A stretch of 64,000 nt of DNA from Ophioceras dolichostomum. Its lineage: Eukaryota > Ascomycota > Sordariomycetes > Magnaporthales > Ophioceraceae. Positions within the stretch are counted from its first letter, which is position 1. Each line of letters starts with the position of its first letter. The position numbers and the translations under genes were made by a program. The notes beneath the pieces are model-generated. The model was not told the origin of the DNA. It saw only the letters and a program-made list of their open reading frames with translations, and searched no databases. The stretch lies in assembly GCA_003049485.1 (NCBI GenBank), contig PYST01000006.1:186001-250000 (forward strand), read 5' to 3'. Of the stretch, positions 1 to 10,922 are shown in pieces.

Positions 1-1058
1 TCGTCCGGATCATCGTCCTCCTTGGCCGTCTCAATGACGATGTCCCAGTAGCGGTTCTCGTTGAACACGCCCGTGTCGACGATCTGGTACTCGTGCTCCT
101 CCTTGCCGCGTTTCGCGTTCTCCTTGAGGAGGTCCTCGTATGGGAAGAGCTTCTGAGGATACTTGTACAAGTATTTCATGTAGGAGTGCTGCGGGATATA
201 GCAGATATATGTGAGTATAGGCGAGATCTCGATCTCTCCGTAGTAGTAGCACGAGCAGCGGACTGAGGGAGGGTGAAGAGCGATCTTACTGTCTGCGATG
301 GCGAAAGGCAGTGTGTCAGTCTTCAGAAGTCCATTGAAGCGAAAGCAGGATGTGTAAACGGTTGATGAATAGCAAAGAGCAGTAGGACTTACAGGGACAT
401 TGTCGACGTGGAAATGGGCCTCCTTGATGCTCTCGCCATGGTTGCCTTGGGGGTTGGAGAGACCAAAGAGTCTCTCCTTGAGGAACGGACTGAAGAGAAA
501 TAAACGATCGTTATCAGCCATCAGGACACCACTACCCAAACCTGCGAATGCGAATGTGAAGACGGGTGCTATATAAACGACATACTCTTTCTCGTTCCAG
601 AAGGCGAATGCAATGTTCTGCCGGCCGTGGGTATCGCAGACGCCGGCAATGCCATCCTCGCCCCATCGATAGGCGCGAGACCGGGAGTGCTCATGGGGAA
701 AGTCTGACGGTTGGTCAGAACGTCGGTTCATCAGTCAGTGAGTCCTCCACAAATGGTTCTCCGCAGCTTGCCCTGCGAGGTCTTTCAATACGTACGACTC
801 CATGCATCGCCATCATGGCTGTAGTCCTCTCTCACTAAAAGTCGGAAGCTGTTAGCACATGCCGGTTCTCCCACGACAGGAAGCCATGAAATATGGGAAA
901 TATGGAAGGCTGCTGCCCTGTTGTTGTTGCTTACCAGTAGCCCACTGCCTCTCGGCGACGTACGGACCCCATTTCTTCCAGTACTTGGTCCGGTCGCGGT
1001 CATCTTTGAGACGTTTCTCCTCCTCTGTGAGATACTCGTGGTTCTCGAACACCACCAT
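1..1058 (-). CDS. GH63-like glycoside hydrolase family protein (yeast YMR196W type), N-terminal part
   Basis: Five exons can be joined in phase: 935-1058, 796-834, 586-703, 393-489 and 1-188; the gene runs off the left edge, so only the N-terminus is here. The product reads MVVFENHEYL, then EEKRLKDDRDRTKYWKKWGP, TVREDYSHDGDAWSHFP, RAYRWGEDGIAGVCDTHGR, KERLFGLSNPQGNHGE and HSYMKYLYKYPQK. These blocks are characteristic of the large cytosolic fungal proteins with a GH63/MGH1-like (alpha/alpha)6 catalytic domain, of which yeast YMR196W is a member; their substrate is not established. ATG at 1058 has AAG before it; an in-frame TTG at 1079 is unlikely to be used. All GT-AG junctions keep the frame, which supports the model. 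The 204-bp intron 189-392 is longer than the others and could hide a tiny exon. The catalytic region lies outside the window. Confidence 0.85.
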
Positions 1059-2085
1059 CTTGGTGCAATTGAGCAGCAAGGAAGCTGCGGGGTCGCCTGC
1101 GTTTGAGGATGCAGATAGGGACTGCTGCTACAAAACAAAATATGAGATGATTGTAGGGAAAGATAGAGAAAGGGTCTGGAAGGGCGGCGATTGAAAATAT
1201 AGCAGAGGTGGTTAGTAGCAGATGTTACTACGAGTTACAGAGAGTGTGTCGGGAGCGAAGCTGTTGGTTCCAAGATGGCCTGCGGCGAGGCCAAGCTCAG
1301 CCGGGGGGAGCTCTGTACGAGCGCTGGAGCACCCCGCTTCCTCGACTCCTCCTGATCGTCAGTGCTAACAATAATCAAGTCAGGAATAACCCAGTTGTAC
1401 GAGAGTCCCTGCCCGTCAAGCTGATCTCCCAATTCTTGCTTCCACAGGGAAATTCGTTCTGGGTGGAAGAGCCTGGACCAGGTTCTGGTTTCCCCAAATG
1501 ACTCGTCCCGATCCAGCAAAGCAGCTTCCCGTCGATGCATGAGCTTTTTAACTCTTTTATCGAGCTACCAGACAACCTACCTGGGAGGGAGCTTCTGCAT
1601 CAGGTCCAGACCGATTCCTTTCGCGGCAGTTACCTCCGCCCAAATTGGAGTTGAGGGAGGTGGTGACGTCACTGATTACCTTCTCCAACATGGTTGCCGA
1701 ATCGAGGCTCCGGGCTTCGGAGGGCTCAGGGGCTTCAACTACGAGATAAGGCGGCATGAGGGCCGCGCTAATATACCTACCACCAGGGAAGTACCTTACG
1801 CACCTAAGGTGTCCAGGGAGACAAACTCACACTGATCCGATACAAGTCGCGCTCGGTGCCGCCCGCGACTCCGTCTCCTGTTCCCATCATGAGTTGCACG
1901 TGAAGCACGTGGTGCACATGGCCAGCCGCTATGTTTCAAGTGGTCGGCCAGATAAGGTATAGGGTACGAATTTGCAAGTACCAAAAAGTACCCAGGTAGT
2001 GTTCAAGGGAAGGTATCTCAATGCCCCAGCGCCCAAATACGACAAGACACGACTGGAATGAAATGCTGACATCAAGGTGTCACCT
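1059..2085. other. Intergenic, promoter of the GH63-like gene and 3' region of the PP2C gene
   Basis: Both flanking genes are on the minus strand. I see no ORF with recognisable protein features, no tRNA and no repeat longer than a few units. Short ORFs here lack family signatures and have no consistent splice sites. Confidence 0.5.
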
Positions 2086-4203
2086 CTAGAGTCTGGCCTT
2101 TATGGGAGCCTGCTGAGAAGAGCCAAAGGCCGCTGTGGCCGCTGTAGCCTCCTCGTTGACCACAACTTCGCCCATACGCTCGCCATTGCCGAAGAAGATG
2201 ACCTGGACCGTGAGATCATCGCTAGAGGAAGAACACCGCATCGTTAGCACCTGACCATACATACATTAGGAGAGAAGGGCAGTCGCTGCTGAGATTCGAC
2301 AATAGGTGATGGGTAGAATCAATAGTCTTGGGAAGGTTCTACTAACCGATATCTCCTGGAAAATGGTGATGGCAACGTCAGAAGCGCCGATACTTGCTCG
2401 TCGTTCTTACCGCCCAAAGCGTTGCGCACAAGGTGCGTGGCGACGTTCTTGTCCCGCACGACAAAGCGGTCCCTGCCATCTGCAGAGAGACCCCACTGCC
2501 GAACGCGGATGGGCGTCTTCTGGCCATCATCACCGCCCGCGCCCGAGGCGGCAGCTTCGACGGGCAGTTCGATGGCCTTTTGCGCGCCGCCGCTTCCAAA
2601 TATCTTGGACCACACCGAGTTGAACTGGCCACTGCTCCCGCCGCCTGAGGCGCCGATGGCCGTCTGGCTTTCAATCCACTTGCCCACGAGTCCGACAACC
2701 TCTTCGTTGGTGAGCATCTCCCAGAGGCCATCAGTCGCCATTACGAGGAAGTCACCCTTCTCGGGCTCGATGCGGGTGGTCGTGACGACGGGTTCGGCTG
2801 TAACGTAGGGAGGGGTTTTCAGCAGGTCAGAGGGCGACCGGCCAAAGAATGAGCGCCGCAACCTGTCCGAGACCTCGCGTGTCCACTTGTAACTAGCATC
2901 GCCGAAGGCCCGGGTAGGCTCAAGCCCGCCCAGGACGCGGCCGTTGCGCACGACGTATTCCTCGCCCGGATGCAGCTTGCGCATGCGCGCTGCCTCGTCG
3001 GGATTCGCGCCAGTCTGGTCCACCGACAGGGGCGTCGCGGTCCACTTGCCCGAGCTTGAGCGTCGCCCAAGCACAGCACGCGAGTCCCCTGTGCAGGCCA
3101 CGCGCAGCATCTTCGACCGGCTGTCGTAGAAGGAGAGCAGCGCACAAGACCCTGATAACGCGGGCGCCAACAGCTCCGCTGCCGCTGTCTTGTTGTTCTG
3201 CTTCAGGACCTTTTCCACGCTCTGGTTGACAATCTCATCGTCGAGCCTTGTGAATCCGACCTTCATGGCCGCATCGATGGCATCCGCCGTTGGTGATAGG
3301 CCCGGGGTGGCACGGTATGTGTCATTCAGTTCGCGGGCAACGGAGCCGATCAGAGCCTGTCGCAGTTTGGCAGAAGTAGTCCATCCACTAGGGAGAAGCA
3401 GAAAGGATGTCAGCGTGTTATGCTTCTCAGGTACCTTAGGTAGTGCCAGGATGAGACAAGATAATCACTTACGAGTGCCCGTCATAGACACCCCAGAACA
3501 TCCAGTCGTTCTTGCTGGCCACATCGCTGCTGTCCGACTTGCCAGGGACTTCGACGATCTTCTCGGCATGGTCGTCCTCGATGGGGTCGTTGCTTGGAAG
3601 CTGCACCAAATCGTATCTGACAACCCCCTGTCCCCTGTTCACGAAATAAGACTGTTCGTTCTTGCGTAGCTTCTGGGTGGACTGCTCGGCGCTGAGCATC
3701 TCCACCACCTTGCGGTTCTCGCTGTCCGTAGTCTTGGATATTGGGCCTTCCCCGACGAAAGTGCCCGTGTACAGCTCGTCAGCGCCGATGACAAGGACGT
3801 TGCGAGTCGTCGCCGCGTCGCCGACGCCGGGCGTGCTGGCAGCGGAATACGCTCGCGTGGTTGCGCTGGTGTCGGTGGCGTTGTTGCCCTGGTAAGCATA
3901 CCAAGCGCCGAACCCTACGAGGCCCGACGCCAGAGCGACTGAGAAGCGGCGGAGGTACATGGAGGACTGGAGTGGCTCGCCTGCAGCATATTCCGGTCGA
4001 GGTCGAGTGCGGACGCGTGAGGCAGGAGCGATGGACGGGGGCGACCACGATGACGAAAATCGAAGGCCAGAACCGCTGATGCCCCTTGCTCCAGCGCCGC
4101 TGTTGGGGATCTGCAGGAGGCTGCGCCGTATGCTGCCTCTGGCAAGGCTTCGGGCGGTGCACTGGGCGGTCGTCCGAAGAGCTCTTACCGTTGCTCGGCG
4201 CAT
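2086..4203 (-). CDS. Mitochondrial PP2C-type Ser/Thr phosphatase (pyruvate dehydrogenase phosphatase, Ptc5-like)
   Basis: Exons 3473-4203, 2347-3387 and 2086-2221 join in phase to 635 aa. The first ~100 residues are rich in Arg, Ser and Ala with almost no acids (MRRATVRALRTTAQCTARSL), a typical mitochondrial presequence, followed by a likely membrane segment (VALASGLVGFGAWYAY). PP2C metal-binding motifs appear in order: WGVYDGHSGW (~240), CTGDSRAVLG (~344), MATDGLWEML (~463) and DDLTVQVIFF near the C-terminus. These supply the aspartates that hold the two metal ions. The layout matches mitochondrial PP2Cs that dephosphorylate the E1 alpha subunit of pyruvate dehydrogenase and so activate the complex. 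The first intron carries a GTACCTTAGGTA palindrome found elsewhere in the window. Transcribed away from the PEX39-like gene. The PP2C call is firm; the substrate rests on similarity to Ptc5/PDP. Confidence 0.9.
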
Positions 4204-5152
4204 GGAGACCGAAGGGTTGGCCTCGAGTCGGGCCTCGAGACTGACACGAAACGGGCTTCAGGGATGTTGTGTATTGGGGAGATCTGAAGCTGACCAGAAA
4301 GTCGTGTGCCAATTTCCTGTTGGCTCCCTTAGCTAACTCGACATTCCGGATCTGGGGACGGCTGATTAGCGCTTGCAATGCTGGTGGTTGATGGCTTCAG
4401 AGACTCTTGAGCGTCGTAGAGCTACGATTGGAGGGAATTTCAAAGGAAGTGGAACTGTTCTGTTAGTACAAGTACCTAATTGTTGCCTGGTTCACTGGAA
4501 AACGGCGCCCATCACGCGACCCTGACCAAGAAACAAGACGTAGGCTTCGTGAATGGAGAAAACCAAAAAGGCAAATAGAAAATCTGATGGAAAATCTGAG
4601 AGGCGTCAAGGCTTCTTGAATTCTTTTAAGCACAGAGCTGCATTCTTTTTTGTCATGTATCGTGGAGTTGAGGAACCCGAAGTTGTTAGACACCAGGCAT
4701 GAATGAGGCAACCACGAGCCACCCGTTGTAACACGGCCGTATTCCTACGATACCAACCGGGCAATCGTGCAAAAGCAAGTGGTAGGTTTCCAGTAGGACA
4801 ACTACCCGATTCGGTAAACAGTCTGCGTCTTGTTATTCCTTAGGCTACCTCAAGCGTCAAGCAAAGTCAATTGCAGGCCGTGAGTATTGCGCGACTATAC
4901 ACTTGGAACTTCCTTCCCCTCACATGCTTGCTCCAAATACCGAAGAGGCTCGCTCGTCCTGACGTCCCGTATGGCCGACCATCCTGACCGAACAGTCAGT
5001 CTCTCCAGGAATCGCCAGCACATGACGCCGCCCACCGCCCTGCGCTAGTGCTGGCCGAGCGTCTTGGATTCGCAAAGTAGACGGAGAAATAACTCGGTTG
5101 AGAGAAACAGGGCGAGAAAGAGGAAGTGAAGCAGGCAGGGCGGCACGGCACG
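4204..5152. promoter_or_regulatory. Divergent intergenic region between the PP2C and PEX39-like genes
   Basis: About 950 bp hold the 5' flanks of two divergently transcribed genes. No TATA box or known operator stands out, and no further gene is supported. Confidence 0.4.
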
Positions 5153-6250
5153 ATGGGCTCGGAACCGCCTTCGAAGCAGCCAATCGACGATGATGTCTAT
5201 TCCGCATTTCACCAGTACCCGTGGAAGACGGACCAGACCTTCCTCGTAAGTTCCCAAAAATAACGAGAAAAACATACAATCCGGGCGACCGCAAGGACGG
5301 TTTGGTCATGTGGTTCGCCTTCGATGCCACCCGCTCGATTTAGAGAGGTGCCAACCAAGCCGTTTGCCCGCTAACAACGGCCCTTGGATGCAGCGGGGTC
5401 TGATTGCCCTCCTGGGCGGCGTCGACAAGCTGCATCCCACTGCCTCGCACACGAACCTCGCCGTACATGCCCGTGTGTTCTACTACCGCAAGATCCGGGG
5501 CGTCGAGCTCGACTTTGCCGGGTATGAGAGCTGGCTTGCTCGCCTACCTCGCACTGATGAGTCTGCCTCCGGTTCTGGCTCCGGCTCCGGCTCCAGCTCC
5601 GGCGCCAGCAGCAGTGCTAGCCAGGATAAAGACATCCTAGCCGCCCTATACTGGGCGCGAGACCACATCGCCAGCATCCCGGGCCCGCCACCACCTAACA
5701 GGGTCCATGCTGTTGCGGCCATCTCCCAGAAGTATGTACCTCCGCCACCGACGCCGACGGCTGCAGCCGCAGGTGGCCCGGCCTGGCAGGCCGCAGCGCC
5801 TATGCAGGAGCTGCAGGTGAGCCGCTCCGATGTGAGCGGCGGCGGCGGCGATGGCGATGGCAGCAACGCCCCGTACCCGACTAAATTCCTCGAGCTCATC
5901 GCCGCTGTGCAGGCGAATAAGCCAGTACCCGGCGTTCGCGAGATACCCGACACCGTTGTGCGGGATCCAGTGAGTACTTGCCTTCGAAGGTTCCAAAGTT
6001 CATGCATCTCTCCCTAGACCATGTTGGCTGAAAGGCGGACCGATTTTAGAACATAAAACCTATCGGTCGGATGACGGCACCCAAGAAGCCGTGGGAGGAG
6101 AGAACCGGCGCCGAGAGCAGCACAGAGCCAGCATTTTCACTAGATGCTCCAGTCGACTGGGACTTCCCTCCTTTAGACGACGAGCTTGAGGCGGACAGCG
6201 CGACACCTGCGCCACCGAAGGCAGAAACAGAGACCTCACCAAGCCAGTGA
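5153..6250 (+). CDS. pex39: KPWE-motif protein, PEX39-like peroxisomal PTS2 import cofactor (yeast Yjr012c type)
   Basis: Exons 5153-5245, 5394-5969 and 6050-6250 join in phase to 289 aa. The N-terminus reads AFHQYPWKTDQTFL then RGLIALLGGVDKLHP and a conserved VFYYRKIRG block. The middle is low complexity: Ser/Gly runs (SGSGSGSGSSSGASSS) and Pro/Ala. Near residues 200-240 comes ELIAAVQANKPVPGVREIP, followed across the last intron by NIKPIGRMTAPKKPWEERT. The [R/K]PWE motif preceded by a short PGI-IP helix is the hallmark of the KPWE domain found in PEX39 and the PEX13 N-terminus, which act with Pex7 in import of PTS2 proteins. The C-terminal tail is acidic (DWDFPPLDDELEAD). A cytosolic or peroxisome-associated role is inferred. 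The KPWE domain assignment is strong; orthology to yeast Yjr012c is likely but needs an alignment. Confidence 0.75.
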
Positions 6251-6778
6251 AGGTTTGTGGAGGATCGGAGACCAGAAGTTGGAACATGATTGCTCATCGC
6301 ACAAGGCAGCTAACACCCCTGGCGGGACATGAGATTCCATGCCCTCCCACTTTCTGCCCGTGAAGTGGACTTGACACATTACGTCGGTCCTTTGACCAAC
6401 ATACCTATTCCTATCTACCTACACCCTACCTACCTAGGTAGGTTGGTATGTGAAGCTCCTTATGGAGGGCCCAACAGCGGCAAGAGAGACGCCCTGTATG
6501 TAACACACGGATGCCCGGGCGCGTCGTGCGCGGCGCGAGAAACCACGAGCAGGAGGATCAGACGAAGCAAAAGGAAAGTAACGTGCTATATTCGCAACTT
6601 TGACAAAAACATCTACACCTGCTCATTACTCCAAGTAAATATGTACAAACCCGCAAAAAAAAAGGGAGTCCTGAGCAATCGACGTTTCCTCTCCTGCAGG
6701 CTGTACTATTGTACAGGGCCTGGCCTCTCTTGTCTTTGCGGCCTCTTCTTTTTTTCTCTCGTCAAAAATGCACCTCGC
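6251..6778. other. Convergent 3' regions with an ACCTAGGT palindrome
   Basis: The region lies between the stop codons of the PEX39-like gene (plus) and the 78 kDa complex I gene (minus). It holds a CTACCTACCTAGGTAGGT stretch at 6426-6443 and a short poly-A run near 6656. No gene is supported. Confidence 0.5.
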
Positions 6779-9554
6779 TTACGATCCATATGAGATCTGG
6801 CCCATAGGCTTATCCTCGGTCATGCCCGGGGCCATAAAGTCGGTCTTAGGATTGCCCGTTGCCTTGGCGGCCGAGCAGCGAGCCATTGTGGGTGAGCTGT
6901 GACGGTGTGAGTAGAGATTTCTTGTTAGCATCTGAACAAGGCTCGTAAGAACAGCGGCAGGGAAGGGAGGAAAGTAGCATGGCATGTAGCATGTTTCAAC
7001 GAACCTTCTAGAGATAACGTCAGTGAAGTAGAAGTTGTCGATGACTTTCTTGAGCGGCGCTCCGCTCGGCTTGGACCCCTTGTTCTGGTCGACCAGCTGC
7101 ACCTTGCTCAATTGCCTCAATGCAACCGGCTCAACGACGTCGTAGGCAGCTAGGGCCGGGCTGATCTCTACCATGCGGTCGCGGACCTGGGCAACGTCGT
7201 CATAGGGGAGCGGCGCGCCAAGGAACTCACTGGCAGCGCGGATGATCTTCCAGTCTGTGCGGGCCGCGCCGGGCAACGACGTTGCCGCTCGTGTCAGTTG
7301 CACACGGCCTTCCGTGTTGACGTATGTGCCCGCCTTCTCCGTGTACGCCGCACCCGGAAGCACCACGTCCGCCAACTGCGCGCCCTTGTCGCCGTGGTGG
7401 CCCTGGTACACCACAAAGGCGTCCTTGGGGATGTCCGCCTCGCTAATCTCGTCCGCACCCAATAGCCAGACGAATTTAGGCTTGGTCTCCGCCACCGCTG
7501 CTGAGGGCGTGACAAAGCCAACCTCGAAGGCGCCGGCCCTTGAGGCGGCCCGCTGCAGCACATTGTATCCGCTCCACTCCTTCGTCAGGAAGTTAGCCGC
7601 GTTCTTGTCCACGAACGCACCGACCATCTCATAGAAGGCCTTGGAGTCGGGGTGGTCCGTCACGCCCGAGCCGACTATGATCATTGGCCTCTTGGCAGCC
7701 TGGAGTTTCTTGCCGAACGGTCCCGCCAGGGCCTTCTTGAGCGCGGCCGCATCGAGACCCAGATGCTCGAACTCAAAGGTCGACTCCCATGGCTCACCGA
7801 CAACGCCCACCTCCAGGTCTGACCGCAGCCATTGCTTCCGGATGCGCGCGTTCAGAACCGCAGCCTCGTGCCGGGGGTTGCTGCCGACGATGAGGATGGC
7901 ATCGGCCTCCTCGATGCCGGCGATTCTCGAGTTGAAGAGATAGTTCGAACGAACGTCGATACCGTGAGCGAGAGGCTGGTTGCCTGATGGCATGTCAAGG
8001 GCAAGGTTCTCAGACCCTAGCTTGTTGGCGAGGTCCTTCATGGCGACCAGCGACTCGACCTCAGTGAGCTCGCCGGCAATGACCTTGAACTCGTTGCCCT
8101 TGGGCGCAACTCGGGCGAAGCCCTCGGCCACCTCGGCCAGGGCCTGCTCCCAGGAGGCTGGCTCGAACTTCCTCTCCCGTCGTACCAGGGGAATAGTCAA
8201 GCGCTGAGTGCGGAGGCCATCGCAGGCGAAGCGGGTCTTGTCGTTGATCCACTCCTCATTGACATCGTCGTTCAGCCTCGGCAGTATGCGCATCACCTCG
8301 AGGCCGCGAGAGTCGACACGGATGCTGGAGCCGAGACCGTCCAGCACGTCAAACGACTCAGTGCGCTTCAGTTCCCATGGCCGCGCCTTGAAAGCATACG
8401 GCTTGGACGTGAGGGCACCGACGGGACAGAGGTCAATGACGTTTCCGGACAGCTCCGAGTCAAGGTTCTGCTCCAAGTAGGTTCCGATCTGGATGTCGTT
8501 GCCTCGGCCCGTCGAGCCCATCTCGTTCGCGCCCGCGATGTCGTTGGCGAAGCGGACGCACCGCGTGCAGTGGATGCAGCGGTTCATCGACGTCTTGATC
8601 AAAGGACCAATGTTCTTGTCCTCAACGGCACGCTTGCCCCCAATCTCGTGGAACCGCCCTCGGTCAGCGCCGTACCTCATCGACTGGTCCTGCAGGTCGC
8701 ATTCGCCGCCCTGGTCGCAGATCGGGCAGTCGAGCGGGTGGTTCGCTAACAAGAACTCCATCACACCCTCGCGGGCCTTGTGCGCGAGGGGCGAATTGGT
8801 CTTCACCACCATTCCCGGCTGTACTGGCCACGCACACGACGCCACTGGCTTAGGAGCCTTTTCCACCTCGACCAGACACATGCGGCAATTCCCCGCAATC
8901 ATCAACTTCCTGTAGATGGGAATCAGTCAGTCAGTCGTTGTCAGTCGATCAGCCGCCACGCATTCCCTAGCTCCAAGCTATTGTTATCTCCAAGAGTGTC
9001 GTGCTGTGTCTGTCTCCCTGACAAGACGATCATGAGGGAGTTTTCGAGGGGCTCAGGTGATCATTCGTACTCATGGTAGCAATATCTGTAGCGCACCTAG
9101 TCAGCCATCGGCCCAGGAAAGGATGGGGGGATAGAGAGTCCAAGGGCTTTGAATCTGGGCGACAAACCTTGGGACGGTAGAACCAGCTTTCTCGCATGCT
9201 TGAATGAGGGCCGACCCAGCTGCATACCGACGACGCCGGGGGTCAGTCCAATTGTCCAAGCTCCAACCGACCTCCATACAAGTAAACCACCAGCGCGGAT
9301 CCTGTGGTGAGCTTCGATCGGATACGTACCTTCTATCGACACCTTCTTCCCATCTATAAGCTAGTTAGCACAGCCCTGACGTTCCAATGTTTGCCAATGG
9401 GGGACGGCATTGTCGCCCGATGAAGCTATTCTCACTGACCAATCGTGAGCTCCACCTCTGCGGGCCTTTGGGCCGTTGCCGAAAAGGCTCGTGAGGCATT
9501 GGCGGCGTGCCTGCCAGCCCGCCAAGCCGAACGAGCCAGAGTCTGTCGCAGCAT
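6779..9554 (-). CDS. nuo78: NADH:ubiquinone oxidoreductase 78 kDa subunit (complex I, NDUFS1/NuoG type), mitochondrial
   Basis: Six exons (9440-9554, 9330-9353, 9168-9219, 9071-9085, 7005-8909, 6779-6896) join in phase to 742 aa, close to the ~744 aa of the Neurospora protein, which it matches almost throughout. The N-terminus (MLRQTLARSAWRAGRHAAN) is a mitochondrial presequence. The 2Fe-2S ferredoxin-like domain holds YCYHEKL, CRMCLVEV and CAWPV; the N5 4Fe-4S cluster is HPLDCPICDQGGECDLQ; the N4 cluster uses CIHCTRCVRF and DLCPVGAL. The molybdopterin-oxidoreductase-like domain fills the rest. It is the largest peripheral-arm subunit and carries electrons from the flavin to the hydrophilic arm clusters. 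Two exons are minute (24 and 15 nt), so automated callers may miss the N-terminus and start falsely at 8905. A palindromic CCAAT element lies about 180 bp upstream. Confidence 0.97.
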
Positions 9555-10178
9555 CGTGTCGTCTCGACGGCGTCGAAGAAAGGAGCGGAGATGGGGGGTC
9601 CAAGGTGGGAGGGAGACCGGCGGCGTGGAGCGGAATGTTGACGTCTGGAGTTCCAGAGAAAGCTGCTTTTGCCGTGGGACCGACTGAGCGAATGTGGCAC
9701 TGCGGTTATTCCGCGATTATTTCGTGGGCTTGTTATTGGCCAATCGCAAAGCCGAAGTGGGGGCCGACGTCCGTTCCGTGAGCGATGGATTTTTACATAA
9801 AGGTGTCGTGCCAAATTTGGCCTCGCTCCTTTTACTTTGTTTCTTCTTTTTATCAACAAAATTGTACATGGGCACATTTTATCGTAGGTGAGCTTGAGCT
9901 CTGTTTCACTTGTTGAATCCGTGCTACCAGTCGAGTCTTCCTCTATCTTGTGCTCCTAGATCGAGCTCCGCACCGATTATGGAAGCTTGTGAGGGACTTC
10001 TTCGAAGTCCCAATGGCCACAGCCTCTTACCGCCGGTTGCTACATACTACAGCTTTCTTCTAGAATGCATGCTTGATTACATGAAAGCGGCAGCTCCAGA
10101 GAATAGTCTGATTCTGCGGATGGGGACATGAGCAAGACGAAGAGATTCTATTCTCTCAAGAGCATATTTTCAACTCTT
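9555..10178. promoter_or_regulatory. Upstream region of the complex I 78 kDa gene
   Basis: Apart from the CCAAT palindrome listed separately, the region is ordinary non-coding sequence and also contains the 3' flank of the next minus-strand gene. Confidence 0.45.
9735..9744. promoter_or_regulatory. Palindromic CCAAT element ATTGGCCAAT
   Basis: ATTGG and CCAAT abut to form a perfect 10-bp palindrome, giving a CCAAT box on both strands 181-190 bp upstream of the nuo78 ATG at 9554. The fungal HAP/CBC complex binds CCAAT and controls many respiratory genes, so a role in nuo78 expression is plausible; this is inferred from motif and distance only. Confidence 0.35.
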
Positions 10179-10922
10179 TCAGGGACCAGTTGGCTTGCCA
10201 AATCCCTCCATGGCCCGCACTTCCTTCTCCAAGTTCGCTCGCCATCGCCCCTCAACGTCACCAATGTGATGGTTCACGTAGTCCTCGTTCCTCGAAACGC
10301 CGAACTCGACCATCTCCTGCAGCTGCCGCAAGGTGTTTGGCCGGGTGCCGCTGTCGTCATCGCTCTTGAACAGAGATTGCATTTGGAAGTCGTCGGTGCA
10401 GATGTTGTACTCGACGTTGGGCTCCGGCGGGGCCCGCATGCAATCGATGATCTCGTCCGCCTCCTCTGACTGAATACCAACCTCGACAGAAGGCGCCAGG
10501 CCCTGCTGCTGCTGCTCGTGACGCCGGAAATTTTGCAGGACGCGTCCTTTTTGGTGGTCGACGAGGTGGTGGAAGTTGGCACGGACAGAGCGTTTGTGGA
10601 ACTCGACGCTCTCCAGCACCCGCTTCGCCCGATCTATCCTGGTCGGATGCTCGTCCGTCTGCTCGGTCACGTCTTTCTGGAGGGGCACGAAGATGGCCGG
10701 AGCAATATGGGTAAGAAGAGGAATGGGGATTTCCTCCAGTGTCTCCTTCACCCCGCTCTCATGTCCACCGGTCTTTTCTTGAGCCTCTGCGGAGTTTGCC
10801 CGTAGGCTGGGGTCCCGAGGAGCCTCGGGAACCGGGCCCATCATGGGCGCGACCTGTGGTTTTCGTAAGTCGCAGATCATATTGGAAGTGGGGGGCATGT
10901 GACGAACCGGAACTCTCGACAT
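10179..10922 (-). CDS. Conserved-looking hypothetical protein, hydrophilic
   Basis: From ATG 10922 the frame gives 247 aa: MSRVPVRHMPPTSNMICDLR then a Pro-rich stretch, a charged mixed helical middle (TRIDRAKRVLESVEFHKRS), a Gln run (HEQQQQ), and a C-terminus with QEMVEFGVSRNEDYVNHHIG. The frame stays open 31 codons above this ATG (TLAIENLRRGEYRAVHQLDR) and looks protein-like, so an upstream exon or earlier start is likely and the true N-terminus is uncertain. I recognise no domain, signal peptide or membrane segment. It sits head-to-tail between the ACBP gene and nuo78. It may be a lineage-specific protein. Confidence 0.55.
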   Translation of the reverse strand: MSRVPVRHMPPTSNMICDLRKPQVAPMMGPVPEAPRDPSLRANSAEAQEKTGGHESGVKETLEEIPIPLLTHIAPAIFVPLQKDVTEQTDEHPTRIDRAKRVLESVEFHKRSVRANFHHLVDHQKGRVLQNFRRHEQQQQGLAPSVEVGIQSEEADEIIDCMRAPPEPNVEYNICTDDFQMQSLFKSDDDSGTRPNTLRQLQEMVEFGVSRNEDYVNHHIGDVEGRWRANLEKEVRAMEGFGKPTGP

